NCBI RefSeq assembly: GCF_042646205.1
Contig: NZ_JBHRTF010000004.1
Location: forward strand, 186,001 to 250,000
DNA: 64,000 nt
DNA from: Cellvibrio fontiphilus_A
GTDB taxonomy: Bacteria > Pseudomonadota > Gammaproteobacteria > Pseudomonadales > Cellvibrionaceae
Reading direction: 5' to 3'
Shown here one piece after another: positions 51,476 to 61,577 of the stretch (position 1 is its first letter; the number at the start of each line of letters is the position of its first letter). The notes under the pieces were generated by a model. That model was given only the letters and a program-made list of their open reading frames with translations, made no database searches and was not told the DNA's origin. A program made the position numbers and the translations under genes.

Positions 51476-53581
51476 ATGAAAACAATTCGATTTATTTCGC
51501 CCGGGCTGTGGCTGTTGGTGTTCACCTTATTGCTGGGTGCTTGCGGCGGTGGCGGTGGTGGCGGGAGTAAACCGGCCGCCTCCAGTGTGCCGCCGAGCAG
51601 TGCTCCGGCATCTGTTGCTTCCAGTTCGAGTTTATCCAGTTCAGTTGCTGCCAGTGTTGTTTCATCCCAAGCGCTTTCATCACAAGCAGCGTCCTCTGTA
51701 AATAACACCATCACCACCGTGACGATTCGCTATAAACGCAGTGCGGAGGATTACACCGGCTGGGGTTTACATTTATGGGGAAGTGCTATTGCCACAAGCA
51801 CAGCGACAACCTGGGCGGCGCCGCACCCGTTTGATGCGATTGAAAATGGCTGGGCGGTGGCTAGTGTGCCGGTAACAAATCCAGCCGTGGCGTTTAACCT
51901 CATCACCCACAAAGGCGATTTTAAAAGTCCCACCGCTGATTTAAGTTTTGTGCCTAACGTCAATGGCGCAAATGTGTGGGTGGTGCAGGACAATAATAAT
52001 TTATTTTTTAACGAGGCCGAGGCGAATGCCGCTGCCGCGTTAATTGGCAATGCTTCCGGTGCTTTGGATTTATCGCCGGTGGCTCCCATGACTGTGGATA
52101 GCGAATTGCCTGATGGGTGGAATAAACGCGCCAACTTTATGCAAATTTTTGTGCGTTCTTATCAGGATTCTGATGGCGATGGACGCGGTGATTTTCAGGG
52201 GTTAATCAGCCGTTTGGATTATTTGCAAGCGCTGGGTGTGACCGGTATCTGGTTAATGCCGATGATGGAAAGTAGCGATAACGACCACGGCTACAGTGTG
52301 ATTGATTATCGCAAGGTGGAAAGCGACTACGGCACCATGGAGGATTTTGAAACCCTGCTTAGCGAAGCCCATGCGCGCGGTATAGGTGTCATCATCGACT
52401 ATGTAATGAATCACAGCTCAAGTTCGAATCCACTATTTATTGATGCTTCGTCTACTGCCACCAACAGCAAGCGCGATTGGTATATTTTTTCCAGCAGCAA
52501 TCCCGGTTGGACTAGCTGGGGCGGTAATGCCAGCTGGCACTCGGCAGCAAACAGTTTTTACTACGGAGTTTTTACCTCTAGCCTGCCGGATTTTAATTTG
52601 CGCAATAACAGCGTAGTTGCTTACCACATGGATAACTTGCGGTTTTGGTTAAACAAAGGCGTGGATGGTTTCCGTTTTGATGCAACCGGTGTGCTGTTTG
52701 AAAATGGTATTAACGCCTGGAGTGATCAAACGGAAAATCATGCGTTACTTGCAGAGGCACAAGCCGTTATTAACAGTTATGACAATCGCTACATGATTTG
52801 CGAAGCGCCGGATGCGCCTGCACTTTATGCGGTGGATACTTCCTGCATTAATTCCTTTGCATTTGGTTATCAGGGCGCAATTAAATCCACGGCGACCAAT
52901 CGCAGTTTGAATTCATCACTCGCCACTTTGCTCAACTCTGCCACCAAAGCGACTATGCCGCTTATTTTATCCAATCACGATTCTTTTGCGGGCAATCGCC
53001 CGATTGGCGAATTGAGTGGAAATAATTTGGGTGATTATCGTGTGGCGGCAGCTATCACTACGCTGGTATCCAGCACACCTTTTGCGTATTACGGTGAAGA
53101 GATTGGTATGGCAAACGGCAATCAAAACGATGACGGAAAATTGCGCACACCAATGAGTTGGACTGCCAATACCACCAATGCTGGTTTTACAACCGCCACA
53201 CCTTATCGCAGTTTATCAACCAACGTTAGCACGCGTAATGTTGCAGCCCAGAACGGCGTTGCAGGTTCATTGCTGGAACACTATCGCGCACTCTATGCGG
53301 TGCGCAATGCTGTGCCACTATTAGGTAATGGCAATTTGAGTTTGCAATCTGCGGCAGGTAATAGTCATGTCATTTTTACCCGCAGTGGTGAAGGTAAGGT
53401 GGCTGCAGTGCTAATTAATTTATCGCTTGCCGCGCAGAATCTCACGGTCAATACCGGGTTAAATAACACTGCCTTTGTGCAAAAACTGCCTGCAGGTGAT
53501 GCGCCATTTACTAGTAATGGCGCAGGTGCAATCAGTTTAAGTGTTCCAGCGCAAACTGCAGTGGTGTTGATGAGTCAGTAA
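51476..53581 (+). CDS. Alpha-amylase family GH13 lipoprotein
   Basis: The 701-residue precursor has lipobox LLGAC followed by a Gly run, a Ser/Ala linker (about 36-75), a pullulanase-associated-type carbohydrate-binding module (about 82-185: YTGWGLHLWG, FDAIENGWAV) and a GH13 barrel (about 215-600). Catalytic residues are nucleophile Asp402 (GFRFDA), acid/base Glu443 (MICEAP) and Asp502 (SNHDSF). A beta-sandwich C-terminal domain follows. It is likely surface-anchored and acts on starch-type glucans. A CA motif sits before the ribosome site. Confidence 0.94.
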   Translation: MKTIRFISPGLWLLVFTLLLGACGGGGGGGSKPAASSVPPSSAPASVASSSSLSSSVAASVVSSQALSSQAASSVNNTITTVTIRYKRSAEDYTGWGLHLWGSAIATSTATTWAAPHPFDAIENGWAVASVPVTNPAVAFNLITHKGDFKSPTADLSFVPNVNGANVWVVQDNNNLFFNEAEANAAAALIGNASGALDLSPVAPMTVDSELPDGWNKRANFMQIFVRSYQDSDGDGRGDFQGLISRLDYLQALGVTGIWLMPMMESSDNDHGYSVIDYRKVESDYGTMEDFETLLSEAHARGIGVIIDYVMNHSSSSNPLFIDASSTATNSKRDWYIFSSSNPGWTSWGGNASWHSAANSFYYGVFTSSLPDFNLRNNSVVAYHMDNLRFWLNKGVDGFRFDATGVLFENGINAWSDQTENHALLAEAQAVINSYDNRYMICEAPDAPALYAVDTSCINSFAFGYQGAIKSTATNRSLNSSLATLLNSATKATMPLILSNHDSFAGNRPIGELSGNNLGDYRVAAAITTLVSSTPFAYYGEEIGMANGNQNDDGKLRTPMSWTANTTNAGFTTATPYRSLSTNVSTRNVAAQNGVAGSLLEHYRALYAVRNAVPLLGNGNLSLQSAAGNSHVIFTRSGEGKVAAVLINLSLAAQNLTVNTGLNNTAFVQKLPAGDAPFTSNGAGAISLSVPAQTAVVLMSQ

Positions 53582-53606
53582 AAATCCAAATAAATTTTCT
53601 TTGCAG

Positions 53607-53638
53607 AAAAAATAGCGCCCACAGTGGCGCTATTTTTT
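53607..53638. terminator. Bidirectional terminator after the amylase gene
   Basis: A perfect 13-bp stem (53607-53619 with 53626-53638) has A/T-rich ends between convergent genes and overlaps the last codon of the sulfatase-type gene. Confidence 0.88.
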
Positions 53639-55499
53639 AATGTTTACCGGAGACTAGTGCACGTGAATTACTGTCCCTAAAAAAGCGCCGCTCTTCATCT
53701 TGTACTTGATGCAGTTTTTGTTTGTCCAGACTAATCGCCGTGTTGTTGATATCAGTCCAGGCGTATTGTTTGCCGTTGCTCCTGTCCAGCACTGTGCCCT
53801 CTACCCAGTAGGCGTTATTGTAATAGGAGGACATCACCAGGCTGCGTGTCTCAGGTAGCGCAAATAAATTGGCGCCGGTGCTGTAAGCTTCGCGGGCGGT
53901 GCTGCAACCAAGCACATTTTCCATAAGCGTCGGCACTATATCCTGATGGCTGGATACCCGCTGTTCACGCTGGGCAGTGGTTTGCCCAGGGGCGTGAACC
54001 AAGAGCGGGGTGTGAGTTTGCCAGCGGGTAAAATTACTGCCGTGCCCCCAAAATCCCGCCGCATTTTCATTGAATTCTTCAGCGTGATCGCCCGTAACAA
54101 TAACCCAGGTGTTTTCCAAGGCGCCGGTTTTTTTCAAATGATTTAATATTTTTCCCAGAAGATGATCAACGTAGTACAAGCTGTTGTAGTAATCATTTTT
54201 ATAGGGCGTATTGTCAGCGTATTTATTAAATGCATAACCGCCTTTCACACTGGGCAAAGGTGTAAATCGGGTAAATTTTTTCGGATATTTATAGGGTGAG
54301 TGAGACGAGGTTAAAAACACAAAGTCAAACCGCGCCTCGGTGTGTGAGGGTTTATAGTGTTGTAAAAATTGATCTACTACTGCCGCGTCAGTTTTTTTTT
54401 GGTAAAAATTTTCTGCAGGAACTCGTGGAAAAATCAAACTGCGCATTGCAAAGCGATCAAGGTTGGAGTTGGTAAAAATATGTTGTTGATAGCCGCGCTC
54501 AGCCAGGGTTTCGGTAAATTCACTGGGGTTGGCCGCAGGCGTTGCCTTAAACGCGGGGTAATAGCTCGCATGCAAGCCATAGAACAGGCTGAATAAACCC
54601 GGGATGGTGGCCGAGCCGCCGGAAATATGCTGGTCAAATTGTGTAGCTTGCTGGCTAAACCGAGTAACGTTTGGCATTACTTCTGCATTCAGTGCGGCTG
54701 CTTGCCAGCTCTCTACCACCAGCATAATGATGGAGGGTTCAGCGGCAGGAGCTGCACATTGCAATGGCTCTAGCGGATAGCGCACCACACTTTTTTCCTG
54801 AATTGCTGCGCGATCCATTTTACCTTTTACCGGAGGCAAGATTGCTGGCGCCAACTGCGCCAGGGTTTCAGCATGTTTGCTGCTGGTGACCGGGCGATAG
54901 ACTGGTAAATAGGGGTTGATATAACTCACTTCCTGGCGATGATATTTATTCGCCCAAATATTAAGTGAAGAATTGATGGCAAATAAAATCGCCATGATTG
55001 ATATCACCAAATATAACGGTGCTGCGCCAAAAACCAGGCGATCACTCTCCTGCGTAGGTGTTGCTTTTTTATGTACCCAGCGGCTCAGCCATCCGCATCC
55101 GGCAATTATTAATACTGCTGCGGCTATAGCGGTAAACAAAATAATATTGGGAAGGCCTAGTCCTTCAAAATCCATTACAAACATTTCCAGCATTATCCAA
55201 TCCACATGAAATAAATACAGGCTAAATGTGGCGACATCCACGCCTAAAAAAATAAGCCAGAGCGCAAGCAACAGCGCATAAAGGGGACGGGTAAATCTTG
55301 TCATCGCCAGCGGCAGGCATAGCAGGCCAATAATGGTTAATAAGAGGCCGTAATAGCCAATGCTGCTCAACAGGTATAGCTGTCCGTGAGTGCTATCGGG
55401 TGATGGCATCATCCACCAATAACTGGCGATAGGAATTAACGAGAAGAGCAGCACTAACAACGTAAAATAGCCGTGCGCAACAAAATGCCTTTTATTCAT
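53637..55499 (-). CDS. Sulfatase-family inner-membrane protein (DUF3413/YejM-like)
   Basis: ATG 55499 gives 620 residues (a GTG at 55529 is possible). Five N-terminal helices (about 8-165) are followed by a periplasmic alkaline-phosphatase-superfamily domain with LVVESWQAAAL, the HISGGSATIPGLFSLFYG site region and ITGDHAEEF near the C-terminal side. YejM/PbgA and LTA-synthase-type proteins have this plan. In enterobacteria YejM controls LPS synthesis through LapB; whether this homologue does so or acts as a hydrolase is open. Confidence 0.87.
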   Translation of the reverse strand: MNKRHFVAHGYFTLLVLLFSLIPIASYWWMMPSPDSTHGQLYLLSSIGYYGLLLTIIGLLCLPLAMTRFTRPLYALLLALWLIFLGVDVATFSLYLFHVDWIMLEMFVMDFEGLGLPNIILFTAIAAAVLIIAGCGWLSRWVHKKATPTQESDRLVFGAAPLYLVISIMAILFAINSSLNIWANKYHRQEVSYINPYLPVYRPVTSSKHAETLAQLAPAILPPVKGKMDRAAIQEKSVVRYPLEPLQCAAPAAEPSIIMLVVESWQAAALNAEVMPNVTRFSQQATQFDQHISGGSATIPGLFSLFYGLHASYYPAFKATPAANPSEFTETLAERGYQQHIFTNSNLDRFAMRSLIFPRVPAENFYQKKTDAAVVDQFLQHYKPSHTEARFDFVFLTSSHSPYKYPKKFTRFTPLPSVKGGYAFNKYADNTPYKNDYYNSLYYVDHLLGKILNHLKKTGALENTWVIVTGDHAEEFNENAAGFWGHGSNFTRWQTHTPLLVHAPGQTTAQREQRVSSHQDIVPTLMENVLGCSTAREAYSTGANLFALPETRSLVMSSYYNNAYWVEGTVLDRSNGKQYAWTDINNTAISLDKQKLHQVQDEERRFFRDSNSRALVSGKH

Positions 55500-55784
55500 G
55501 GATATAAATCTCTGTCTAGCGATATTCACGAAAGTTTTTGCAAGTGCATTTCGCTCACATAAAGAGCGGAATAAAAAGTTTACAAATTGCAGGTAAATGA
55601 ATGCCGTGTCGGTGAATAAACACTGACGCAGTTCTGCAGTTTGTCGTTTTTGTTATTAGCGGTGGTTGTTATTAGATGTGGTGTTTTGTCAGCCAAGGCT
55701 GCGCAACCAGAGAAGGCTATGCTCTATTAAAACGGTGATAGTTAATTGCACCTGTTAACAGAGGCTGCGTATATTGCTTGCGAT

Positions 55785-56168
55785 TCAAGCCTGTGGATCG
55801 ATAAGTCGAACCACACTGGTATTGGCTTCCCGGCTTTTGCCTGCTTTGTGCAGTGCTTGTAAGTAGCTCTCCCAGAGCTGCTCTTTATTTACGCCCAAGT
55901 GGTGTAAATACTCCCAGGTGTAAATGCCTGTAGAGTGCCCATCATCAAACACTAATTTCAGCGCGTAATTACCTGCACGTTCAAGCGCTGTGATGGCGAC
56001 ATTTTTTTTGCCGTATTGCAATACTTCCTGGCCCGGGCCGTGGCCTTTAACTTCTGCACTGGGCGAATGCACCCGCAAAAATTCTGCCTCCAGTAACAAC
56101 ACTTCTGCACCATAGTGCAGCTCTAATCGTTGCGAGTTTTTATGAAAGCGAATTTTTGAAGGTGTCAT
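55785..56168 (-). CDS. DUF971 (gamma-butyrobetaine hydroxylase N-terminal-like) protein
   Basis: This 127-residue protein matches the stand-alone DUF971 domain: RLELHYGAEVLLLEAEFLRVHSPSAE, VAITALERAGNYALKLVFDDGHSTGIYTWEYL. Such genes commonly sit next to hslVU and may have a role in iron-sulfur metabolism; function is unsettled. It lies 165 bp beyond the hslU stop. Confidence 0.9.
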   Translation of the reverse strand: MTPSKIRFHKNSQRLELHYGAEVLLLEAEFLRVHSPSAEVKGHGPGQEVLQYGKKNVAITALERAGNYALKLVFDDGHSTGIYTWEYLHHLGVNKEQLWESYLQALHKAGKSREANTSVVRLIDPQA

Positions 56169-56332
56169 CGAGTAATCTTTTGGGCTGCGGGAGCGCTAGC
56201 TCCCTGTATTGCGAAATTCTTACTGATTTGCATTTGCGGTACAACTTACACTTGTCATAAAAGTGTAAGCTGCAACAAGAATGCGGTTAATTGTTCGCCT
56301 TTACGGCGGTGAAATTAACAGCAGCAAATGTG

Positions 56333-57655
56333 TTAGAGGATAAAGCGACTCAGGTCTTCGTTTTTAGCCAACTCACCCAAGTGGCGCTCTACAAAAGCAG
56401 CGTCGATGGTCACGCTATTGTTTGCATCGCCGGCGCTGAATGACACGTCTTCCAGCAGGCGCTCAAGAATGGTGTGCAAGCGACGTGCACCAATATTTTC
56501 AGTGCGCTCGTTGACTTCAAAGGCGGTCTCCGCAATGCGGCGAATACCATCTTTGGTAAAACTCAAACTGACACCTTCCGTTTTCAGCAGGGCTTCTTGT
56601 TGTTCAGTCAGCGATGCTTTGGGCTCGGTTAGTATGCGTTCAAAATCGTCGGGTGTGAGCGCCTGCAGTTCTACGCGAATGGGCAGGCGGCCCTGTAGTT
56701 CAGGAATTAAATCGGAAGGCTTGCTCAGATGGAATGCGCCCGAGGTGATAAATAAAATATGGTCTGTTTTTATCGTGCCGTGTTTAGTGGTGACAGTGCA
56801 GCCTTCAATCAGCGGCAACAAATCGCGCTGCACACCTTCGCGTGAAACATCGGCACCGCTGACATTACCGCGGCGCGCCACCTTATCTATTTCATCGATA
56901 AATACTATGCCGTTTTGCTCGGCTGCTTCTATCGCCTGCGCTTTGATATCTTCGTCGCTCACCAGTTTTGCTGCTTCTTCGTCTTGCAATTGTTTGAAGG
57001 CTTTTTTAACCGTGAGTTTGGCTTTTTTGGTTTTATCGCGGCCCAGTGAAGAAAACATGCTTTGCAATTGATTAGTCATGTCTTCCATACCGGGTGGCGC
57101 CATGATCTCTACGCCGACACTTGCGGCGGCCACATCGATTTCAATTTCTTTATCGTCCAGTTCGCCCTCGCGCAATTTTTTGCGGAAAATCTGGCGAGTG
57201 CCGGATTCATGTTTACTTTCTTCGGGGGATAAATTTCGCGCGGGTGGCAGGAGTGCATCCAGAATGCGCTCTTCGGCGGCTTCGGCGGCGCGGTGCTGTA
57301 CCGATTTAACCGCCTGCTCGCGGCGCATTTTGATGGCGACATCGACCAAATCGCGAATAATGGATTCCACATCGCGACCAACGTAGCCCACTTCGGTAAA
57401 TTTGGTTGCTTCAACTTTAATAAACGGCGCATTCGCAAGTTTCGCCAAGCGTCGCGCAATTTCAGTTTTGCCAACCCCGGTGGGGCCAATCATTAAAATA
57501 TTTTTGGGTGTAATTTCATTGCGCATTTCGGCTGGCACTTGCATGCGGCGCCAGCGGTTGCGCAAGGCAATGGCTACTGCGCGTTTGGCATCGGCCTGAC
57601 CAACAATGTGTTTATCTAATTCGTGCACGATTTCGCGCGGAGTCATGGAGGACAT
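56333..57655 (-). CDS. hslU: HslU ATPase of the HslUV protease
   Basis: This AAA+ unfoldase feeds substrates to HslV. ATG 57655 gives 440 residues. It has Walker A GPTGVGKTE, the pore-loop and I-domain (about 110-245), Walker B FIDEIDKVA and sensor segments, and the C-terminal LSRFIL that docks into HslV. It lies 51 bp after hslV. Confidence 0.97.
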   Translation of the reverse strand: MSSMTPREIVHELDKHIVGQADAKRAVAIALRNRWRRMQVPAEMRNEITPKNILMIGPTGVGKTEIARRLAKLANAPFIKVEATKFTEVGYVGRDVESIIRDLVDVAIKMRREQAVKSVQHRAAEAAEERILDALLPPARNLSPEESKHESGTRQIFRKKLREGELDDKEIEIDVAAASVGVEIMAPPGMEDMTNQLQSMFSSLGRDKTKKAKLTVKKAFKQLQDEEAAKLVSDEDIKAQAIEAAEQNGIVFIDEIDKVARRGNVSGADVSREGVQRDLLPLIEGCTVTTKHGTIKTDHILFITSGAFHLSKPSDLIPELQGRLPIRVELQALTPDDFERILTEPKASLTEQQEALLKTEGVSLSFTKDGIRRIAETAFEVNERTENIGARRLHTILERLLEDVSFSAGDANNSVTIDAAFVERHLGELAKNEDLSRFIL

Positions 57656-57706
57656 ATAAAAACCCGTCAATTAAGGTGTTTGTGCAAGCGGTGCGCTGCA
57701 CAAGAA

Positions 57707-58231
57707 TTAATAATCCAACACTTCAATGGTGTGGTTCTGGTTGGTAAACACGCAGATGTCGCCGGCAATTTTTAAGCCTTTTTCCACAATGCTGCGCGCA
57801 TCCAGGTTGGTATTTTCCAGCAGTGCGCGTGCGGCGGCCTGCGCATAATTGCCTCCCGAACCTATAGCGATCAAATCGTCTTCCGGTTGGATGACATCGC
57901 CATTGCCGGTGATGATGAGTGAGGCATCTTTATCGGCGACTGCCAGCAGCGCTTCAAGGCGGCGCAGGCTGCGATCGGTGCGCCAATCTTTGGCGAGTTC
58001 CACGGCGGCACGAGTGAGTTGGCCGTTGTGAGCTTCCAGTTTGGCTTCAAAGCGCTCGAACAGCGTAAAGGCATCGGCAGTGCCGCCGGCAAAGCCTGCC
58101 AGCACCTGGTTTTTGTAGAGGCGGCGCACTTTGCGTGCATTGCCTTTCATGACGGTATTGCCGAGTGAAACCTGGCCATCGCCGCCGATAACCACTTGCC
58201 CATCGCGGCGCACAGAGAGGATTGTTGTCAC
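57707..58231 (-). CDS. hslV: HslV protease subunit
   Basis: This threonine protease forms a double hexamer. The GTG start, with AGGAA upstream, gives 174 residues; removal of Met exposes the catalytic Thr of TTILSVRRDG. GGDGQVSLG and the GFAGGTADAFTLF segment are typical. First gene of hslVU. Confidence 0.97.
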   Translation of the reverse strand: MTTILSVRRDGQVVIGGDGQVSLGNTVMKGNARKVRRLYKNQVLAGFAGGTADAFTLFERFEAKLEAHNGQLTRAAVELAKDWRTDRSLRRLEALLAVADKDASLIITGNGDVIQPEDDLIAIGSGGNYAQAAARALLENTNLDARSIVEKGLKIAGDICVFTNQNHTIEVLDY

Positions 58232-58360
58232 GGGAATTCCTATTGAGTTGATTCGGAAAAGGCTGTGTATACCAGCCGGGGTATTGTCGCGTTAAGTCGG
58301 GAAAATGGGGGCAGCCGCGCCTTTTTCAAGGCGCGGGTGAGCGATGTCAATCAGCGGGGA

Positions 58361-58921
58361 TTACTTGGTTTTAGCGCGTTTCAGAACCAGTGCATTGTAT
58401 TGGTTGTTCACCAATTGGCTGCGGGCGCTGGTTAACTCGGCTTGTGTGTTAAATGGTCCTACCACAACGCGATGCCAGACTTCACCTTTGCGAATTTCTA
58501 CAGTTTCGATGCGCGCATCCAGATTGATCATAATTAACTGGGCGCGCAATTTGTCGGCATCTTCTGCTTTGGGGAAAGAACCTACCTGCAGGAGATACTC
58601 GATTTTTTGTTGGTCAGCGGCCGGCTTTTCGTCATTGATGGTCTCGCTGGCCGGCACTATGGTTTCGCTTTCCTGCAGTAATTTATAAAAATCAAACCGC
58701 GGTTTTGGCGTTTTGTTTTCCTCCACCTTGGGTTTGGGTTGCTCTTGCGGCGCAGGAGTCGTAGTAGGGTTTTTAATAAAATACAAACTCGCCGCAAAGG
58801 CGCCCAGCACCAAACCTGCCACAAAAAATAGCCATCCAGGTGTTTGGCCATTATTGGCGGAGCGGCTGGAGGCACTGCGGCCTGCCGGCGCGCGGCTCTT
58901 CTTGGCGAAATCTCTACTCAT
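58361..58921 (-). CDS. SPOR-domain membrane protein, FtsN-like
   Basis: ATG 58921 gives 186 residues: a short basic cytoplasmic N-terminus, one membrane helix (about 32-50), a Pro/Lys-rich linker (about 52-110) and a C-terminal SPOR domain (about 112-183, LLQVGSFPKAEDADKLRAQL, WHRVVVGPF). SPOR domains bind denuded peptidoglycan at the septum. The place upstream of hslVU and downstream of priA matches ftsN in related bacteria. Confidence 0.88.
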   Translation of the reverse strand: MSRDFAKKSRAPAGRSASSRSANNGQTPGWLFFVAGLVLGAFAASLYFIKNPTTTPAPQEQPKPKVEENKTPKPRFDFYKLLQESETIVPASETINDEKPAADQQKIEYLLQVGSFPKAEDADKLRAQLIMINLDARIETVEIRKGEVWHRVVVGPFNTQAELTSARSQLVNNQYNALVLKRAKTK

Positions 58922-59023
58922 GAAATATAGGTATCTATAGGGGTGACACAACAGGTGACACGGAAGGGTGGCTACAGGGGCGCGATTGTAAACGGCTTGC
59001 CTTCCCCAGTCACTACGCGGTCT

Positions 59024-61249
59024 TTATGCCATGTCTTGCGGGTCTACATCGATTGACCAGCGCACTTTGCTGGCGAGCGGATGGGCTTCCAGTTGGAGTG
59101 CCAGTTGGGACAATAAGGCTTGCAGGGGTTTGCGTTGGGCGGCGTTGAATTGCAGTTGATAGCGGAATCGGTCGCCGCGCTTTTCCATCATGGCGGGCAG
59201 TGGGCCCAGGTAGCTCAGCGCTGGGCTGGGTGCTTGTATCGCTTCGGCTAACTGGCGTGCCTGCTGTAAAAAATGCACCGCTTGTTGCGCCTGCTTGCTC
59301 TCTGCCCGCAGCAGTGCCAGATGGCGAAATGGCGGAAGCTGGGTGAGTTGGCGCTCCTGCAGAATTAGCTCCGCGAGGGCGTGGTAGCCTTTGTATATCA
59401 GTGTCTGCACCAACGGGTGATCGGTGTGATGGGTCTGCAACAGGACGCGGCCGGGTTTTTCGGCGCGACCGGCGCGACCGGCGACTTGAAGCAGGAGTTG
59501 ACCCATGCGCTCCGGCCCGCGGAAGTCAGTGCTAAACAGACCGGCATCGGCATCGATAATAACTACCAGAGTTACATCTTCAAAATGATGCCCCTTGGCC
59601 AGCATTTGGGTGCCTACCAAAATACAGGGCTCGCCTGAGTGCACATCGGCCAGCAGGGTTTGCATGCTGTTTTTATTGCGGGTGGAGTCCCTGTCTACCC
59701 GAATCACTTTGGTCGCCGGAAATAACTCCTGCAGCACCAGCTCGCTACGCTCTGTGCCCTGGCCAAGAGGTTGTAACTTGCTGCTATTGCAGCTCGGGCA
59801 ACGTTTGGGCAGGGCGCGCTGGTGATCGCAGTGATGGCAGTGCAGATGGCGCGGGTTATTGTGTACCGTCATGCGAGCATCGCAGTGATTACAGCTCGCC
59901 AGCCACCCGCAGTCATGGCACTCCAGTGCCGGGGCGTAGCCGCGCCGGTTGAGGAAAACCAGCGCTTGGTTGCCCCGTTTCAGAGTGTCGCCAATCGCAT
60001 TGATACTGGCTTGGGCAAACCCCTCGTGAAGTGTTTCACCGCGAATATCCAGTAGCTCTATCTCCGGCGGTTTGGCATTGCCGGCGCGCGCCTGCAAGCG
60101 TAAATACCGGTAACGCTCCAGTTTGGCGTTATGTAGGGTTTCCAGTGAGGGCGTTGCCGAACCGAGAATTAACGGAATGCCTAAACGATGCGCCCGCATT
60201 GCTGCCAAGTCGCGAGCAGAGTAGCGAAAACCGTCCTGTTGTTTGAAAGAACCGTCGTGCTCTTCATCAATAATAATAATGCCCGGCTCTTTGAGGGGCG
60301 TGAACAATGCCGAGCGAGTGCCGATAATAATGCGTGCAATACCTGCTCGCGCTTGTAGCCAGGCATCCAATCGCTCGCGATCATTCAAACCCGAGTGCAG
60401 CGCCACAATCGGTAAATTAAAGCGGCGCTGGAAGCGTTGCAGGGTTTGTGGGGTAAGACCAATTTCCGGAACCAGCACTAACGCTTGTTTACCATTCTTG
60501 AGCGTTTCTGCGATGGCTTGCAGGTATATTTCCGTTTTGCCACTGCCGGTAGCGCCATCCAGCAGGTAGGTATTAAAGCTGTGATACTGGATTTGCTCAA
60601 AGGCGGGTCGTTGTTCATCGCTCAATAGCAGTGGCGGTTCGCGCAACAGGGTTGCCGGTTGCACTCCGCTATCGGGAGTAACCTCTATTTTCTGTGCCAA
60701 GCCTTTATCGATAAGCGCTTTGGCAATGGTGCCGGGGATGTCGAGCTCGCTTAATTCGCGCAGCGCAAGTTGCCCTCGCTGTTGCAATGCTGCCAATAAC
60801 GCGGCCTGTTTGGGAGAGCGCTTAAGCGCGCCCTCTGGCAGCCCCTTGCCCTCGGTAGTCAGGCGCAGAACGGGTTCGCCGCGCAGGCGAGCTTGCTCCC
60901 CTTGGCGCAGCAAGGCGGGTAGTGCAGTGTGTAAGCCTTCACCCGGCGCGCATTGGTAGTAGTTGGCGGCCCAGGAGCAGAGTTCCAGCAGTTCCGGGCT
61001 TAGGGCGGGTTGCTCATCAATCACGCCAAATGCAGCGCGGAGTTTATGTTCGGGTTGTTCACTAAGGCTTTTTACAGCTACCAGTACCCCCACCAGTTGC
61101 TGTCGCCCAAATGGGACGCGCAGCAAAACTCCCGGTACTAGTTGCGCCAGTTGTTCTGGCGACATGTCGGCAGGCGGCAAATAGTCGAAGTGTCGTCTAA
61201 GTGGGACGGGCAGCGCGATTTCGAGCAGAGGGATTTGGGTGGCTGTCAT
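59024..61249 (-). CDS. priA: Primosomal replication restart helicase PriA
   Basis: This 741-residue 3'-to-5' helicase reloads DnaB at collapsed forks. It has an N-terminal 3'-end-binding domain, Walker A GATGSGKTE, the DEEH box, a zinc region with four Cys pairs (CHDC, CNHC, CHHC, CPSC) and helicase motifs V-VI (DADAGLFSTDFRG, QVAGRAGRA). Complete. Confidence 0.97.
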   Translation of the reverse strand: MTATQIPLLEIALPVPLRRHFDYLPPADMSPEQLAQLVPGVLLRVPFGRQQLVGVLVAVKSLSEQPEHKLRAAFGVIDEQPALSPELLELCSWAANYYQCAPGEGLHTALPALLRQGEQARLRGEPVLRLTTEGKGLPEGALKRSPKQAALLAALQQRGQLALRELSELDIPGTIAKALIDKGLAQKIEVTPDSGVQPATLLREPPLLLSDEQRPAFEQIQYHSFNTYLLDGATGSGKTEIYLQAIAETLKNGKQALVLVPEIGLTPQTLQRFQRRFNLPIVALHSGLNDRERLDAWLQARAGIARIIIGTRSALFTPLKEPGIIIIDEEHDGSFKQQDGFRYSARDLAAMRAHRLGIPLILGSATPSLETLHNAKLERYRYLRLQARAGNAKPPEIELLDIRGETLHEGFAQASINAIGDTLKRGNQALVFLNRRGYAPALECHDCGWLASCNHCDARMTVHNNPRHLHCHHCDHQRALPKRCPSCNSSKLQPLGQGTERSELVLQELFPATKVIRVDRDSTRNKNSMQTLLADVHSGEPCILVGTQMLAKGHHFEDVTLVVIIDADAGLFSTDFRGPERMGQLLLQVAGRAGRAEKPGRVLLQTHHTDHPLVQTLIYKGYHALAELILQERQLTQLPPFRHLALLRAESKQAQQAVHFLQQARQLAEAIQAPSPALSYLGPLPAMMEKRGDRFRYQLQFNAAQRKPLQALLSQLALQLEAHPLASKVRWSIDVDPQDMA

Positions 61250-61577
61250 TACTGTGGCTGATGAATCAAACAGTCGCCAAGAATAGCCTATATTGATTAG
61301 CGGTGTTATGGCCGCGAGTTACTGGCCTATTTTTATCCATGCAACGTATGTGTGTATTTGTATCCGCATCGTTATTTATAGGTTGTGTCTGAATATGGGT
61401 TCTTTTCAGTGAGGTTACCCCAAGAGCTATTCGGGCTAGATTCATATCAATAACTTTTTAATAGGATAGTTGTTAAATGATGCCCAGCGCATCGCCACAA
61501 TAAGATCATGAAAAATGATCAAAAGTAGTTGAAAACCACCGTGTTAGGTCAATTAATAAACCCAAGAGGTAAAACCT
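61250..61577 (+). other. Region between priA and the HiPIP gene, 328 bp
   Basis: This divergent spacer holds promoters for both genes. The only structure I note is an inverted repeat GATCAT/ATGATC (61504-61509 and 61515-61520) about 60 bp before the HiPIP start. No gene is seen. Confidence 0.4.

Noticed and set aside
58315..58336. Hairpin between the SPOR gene and hslV as a terminator
   Set aside because: The stem is strong but there is no T run on the minus strand, so termination is not supported.
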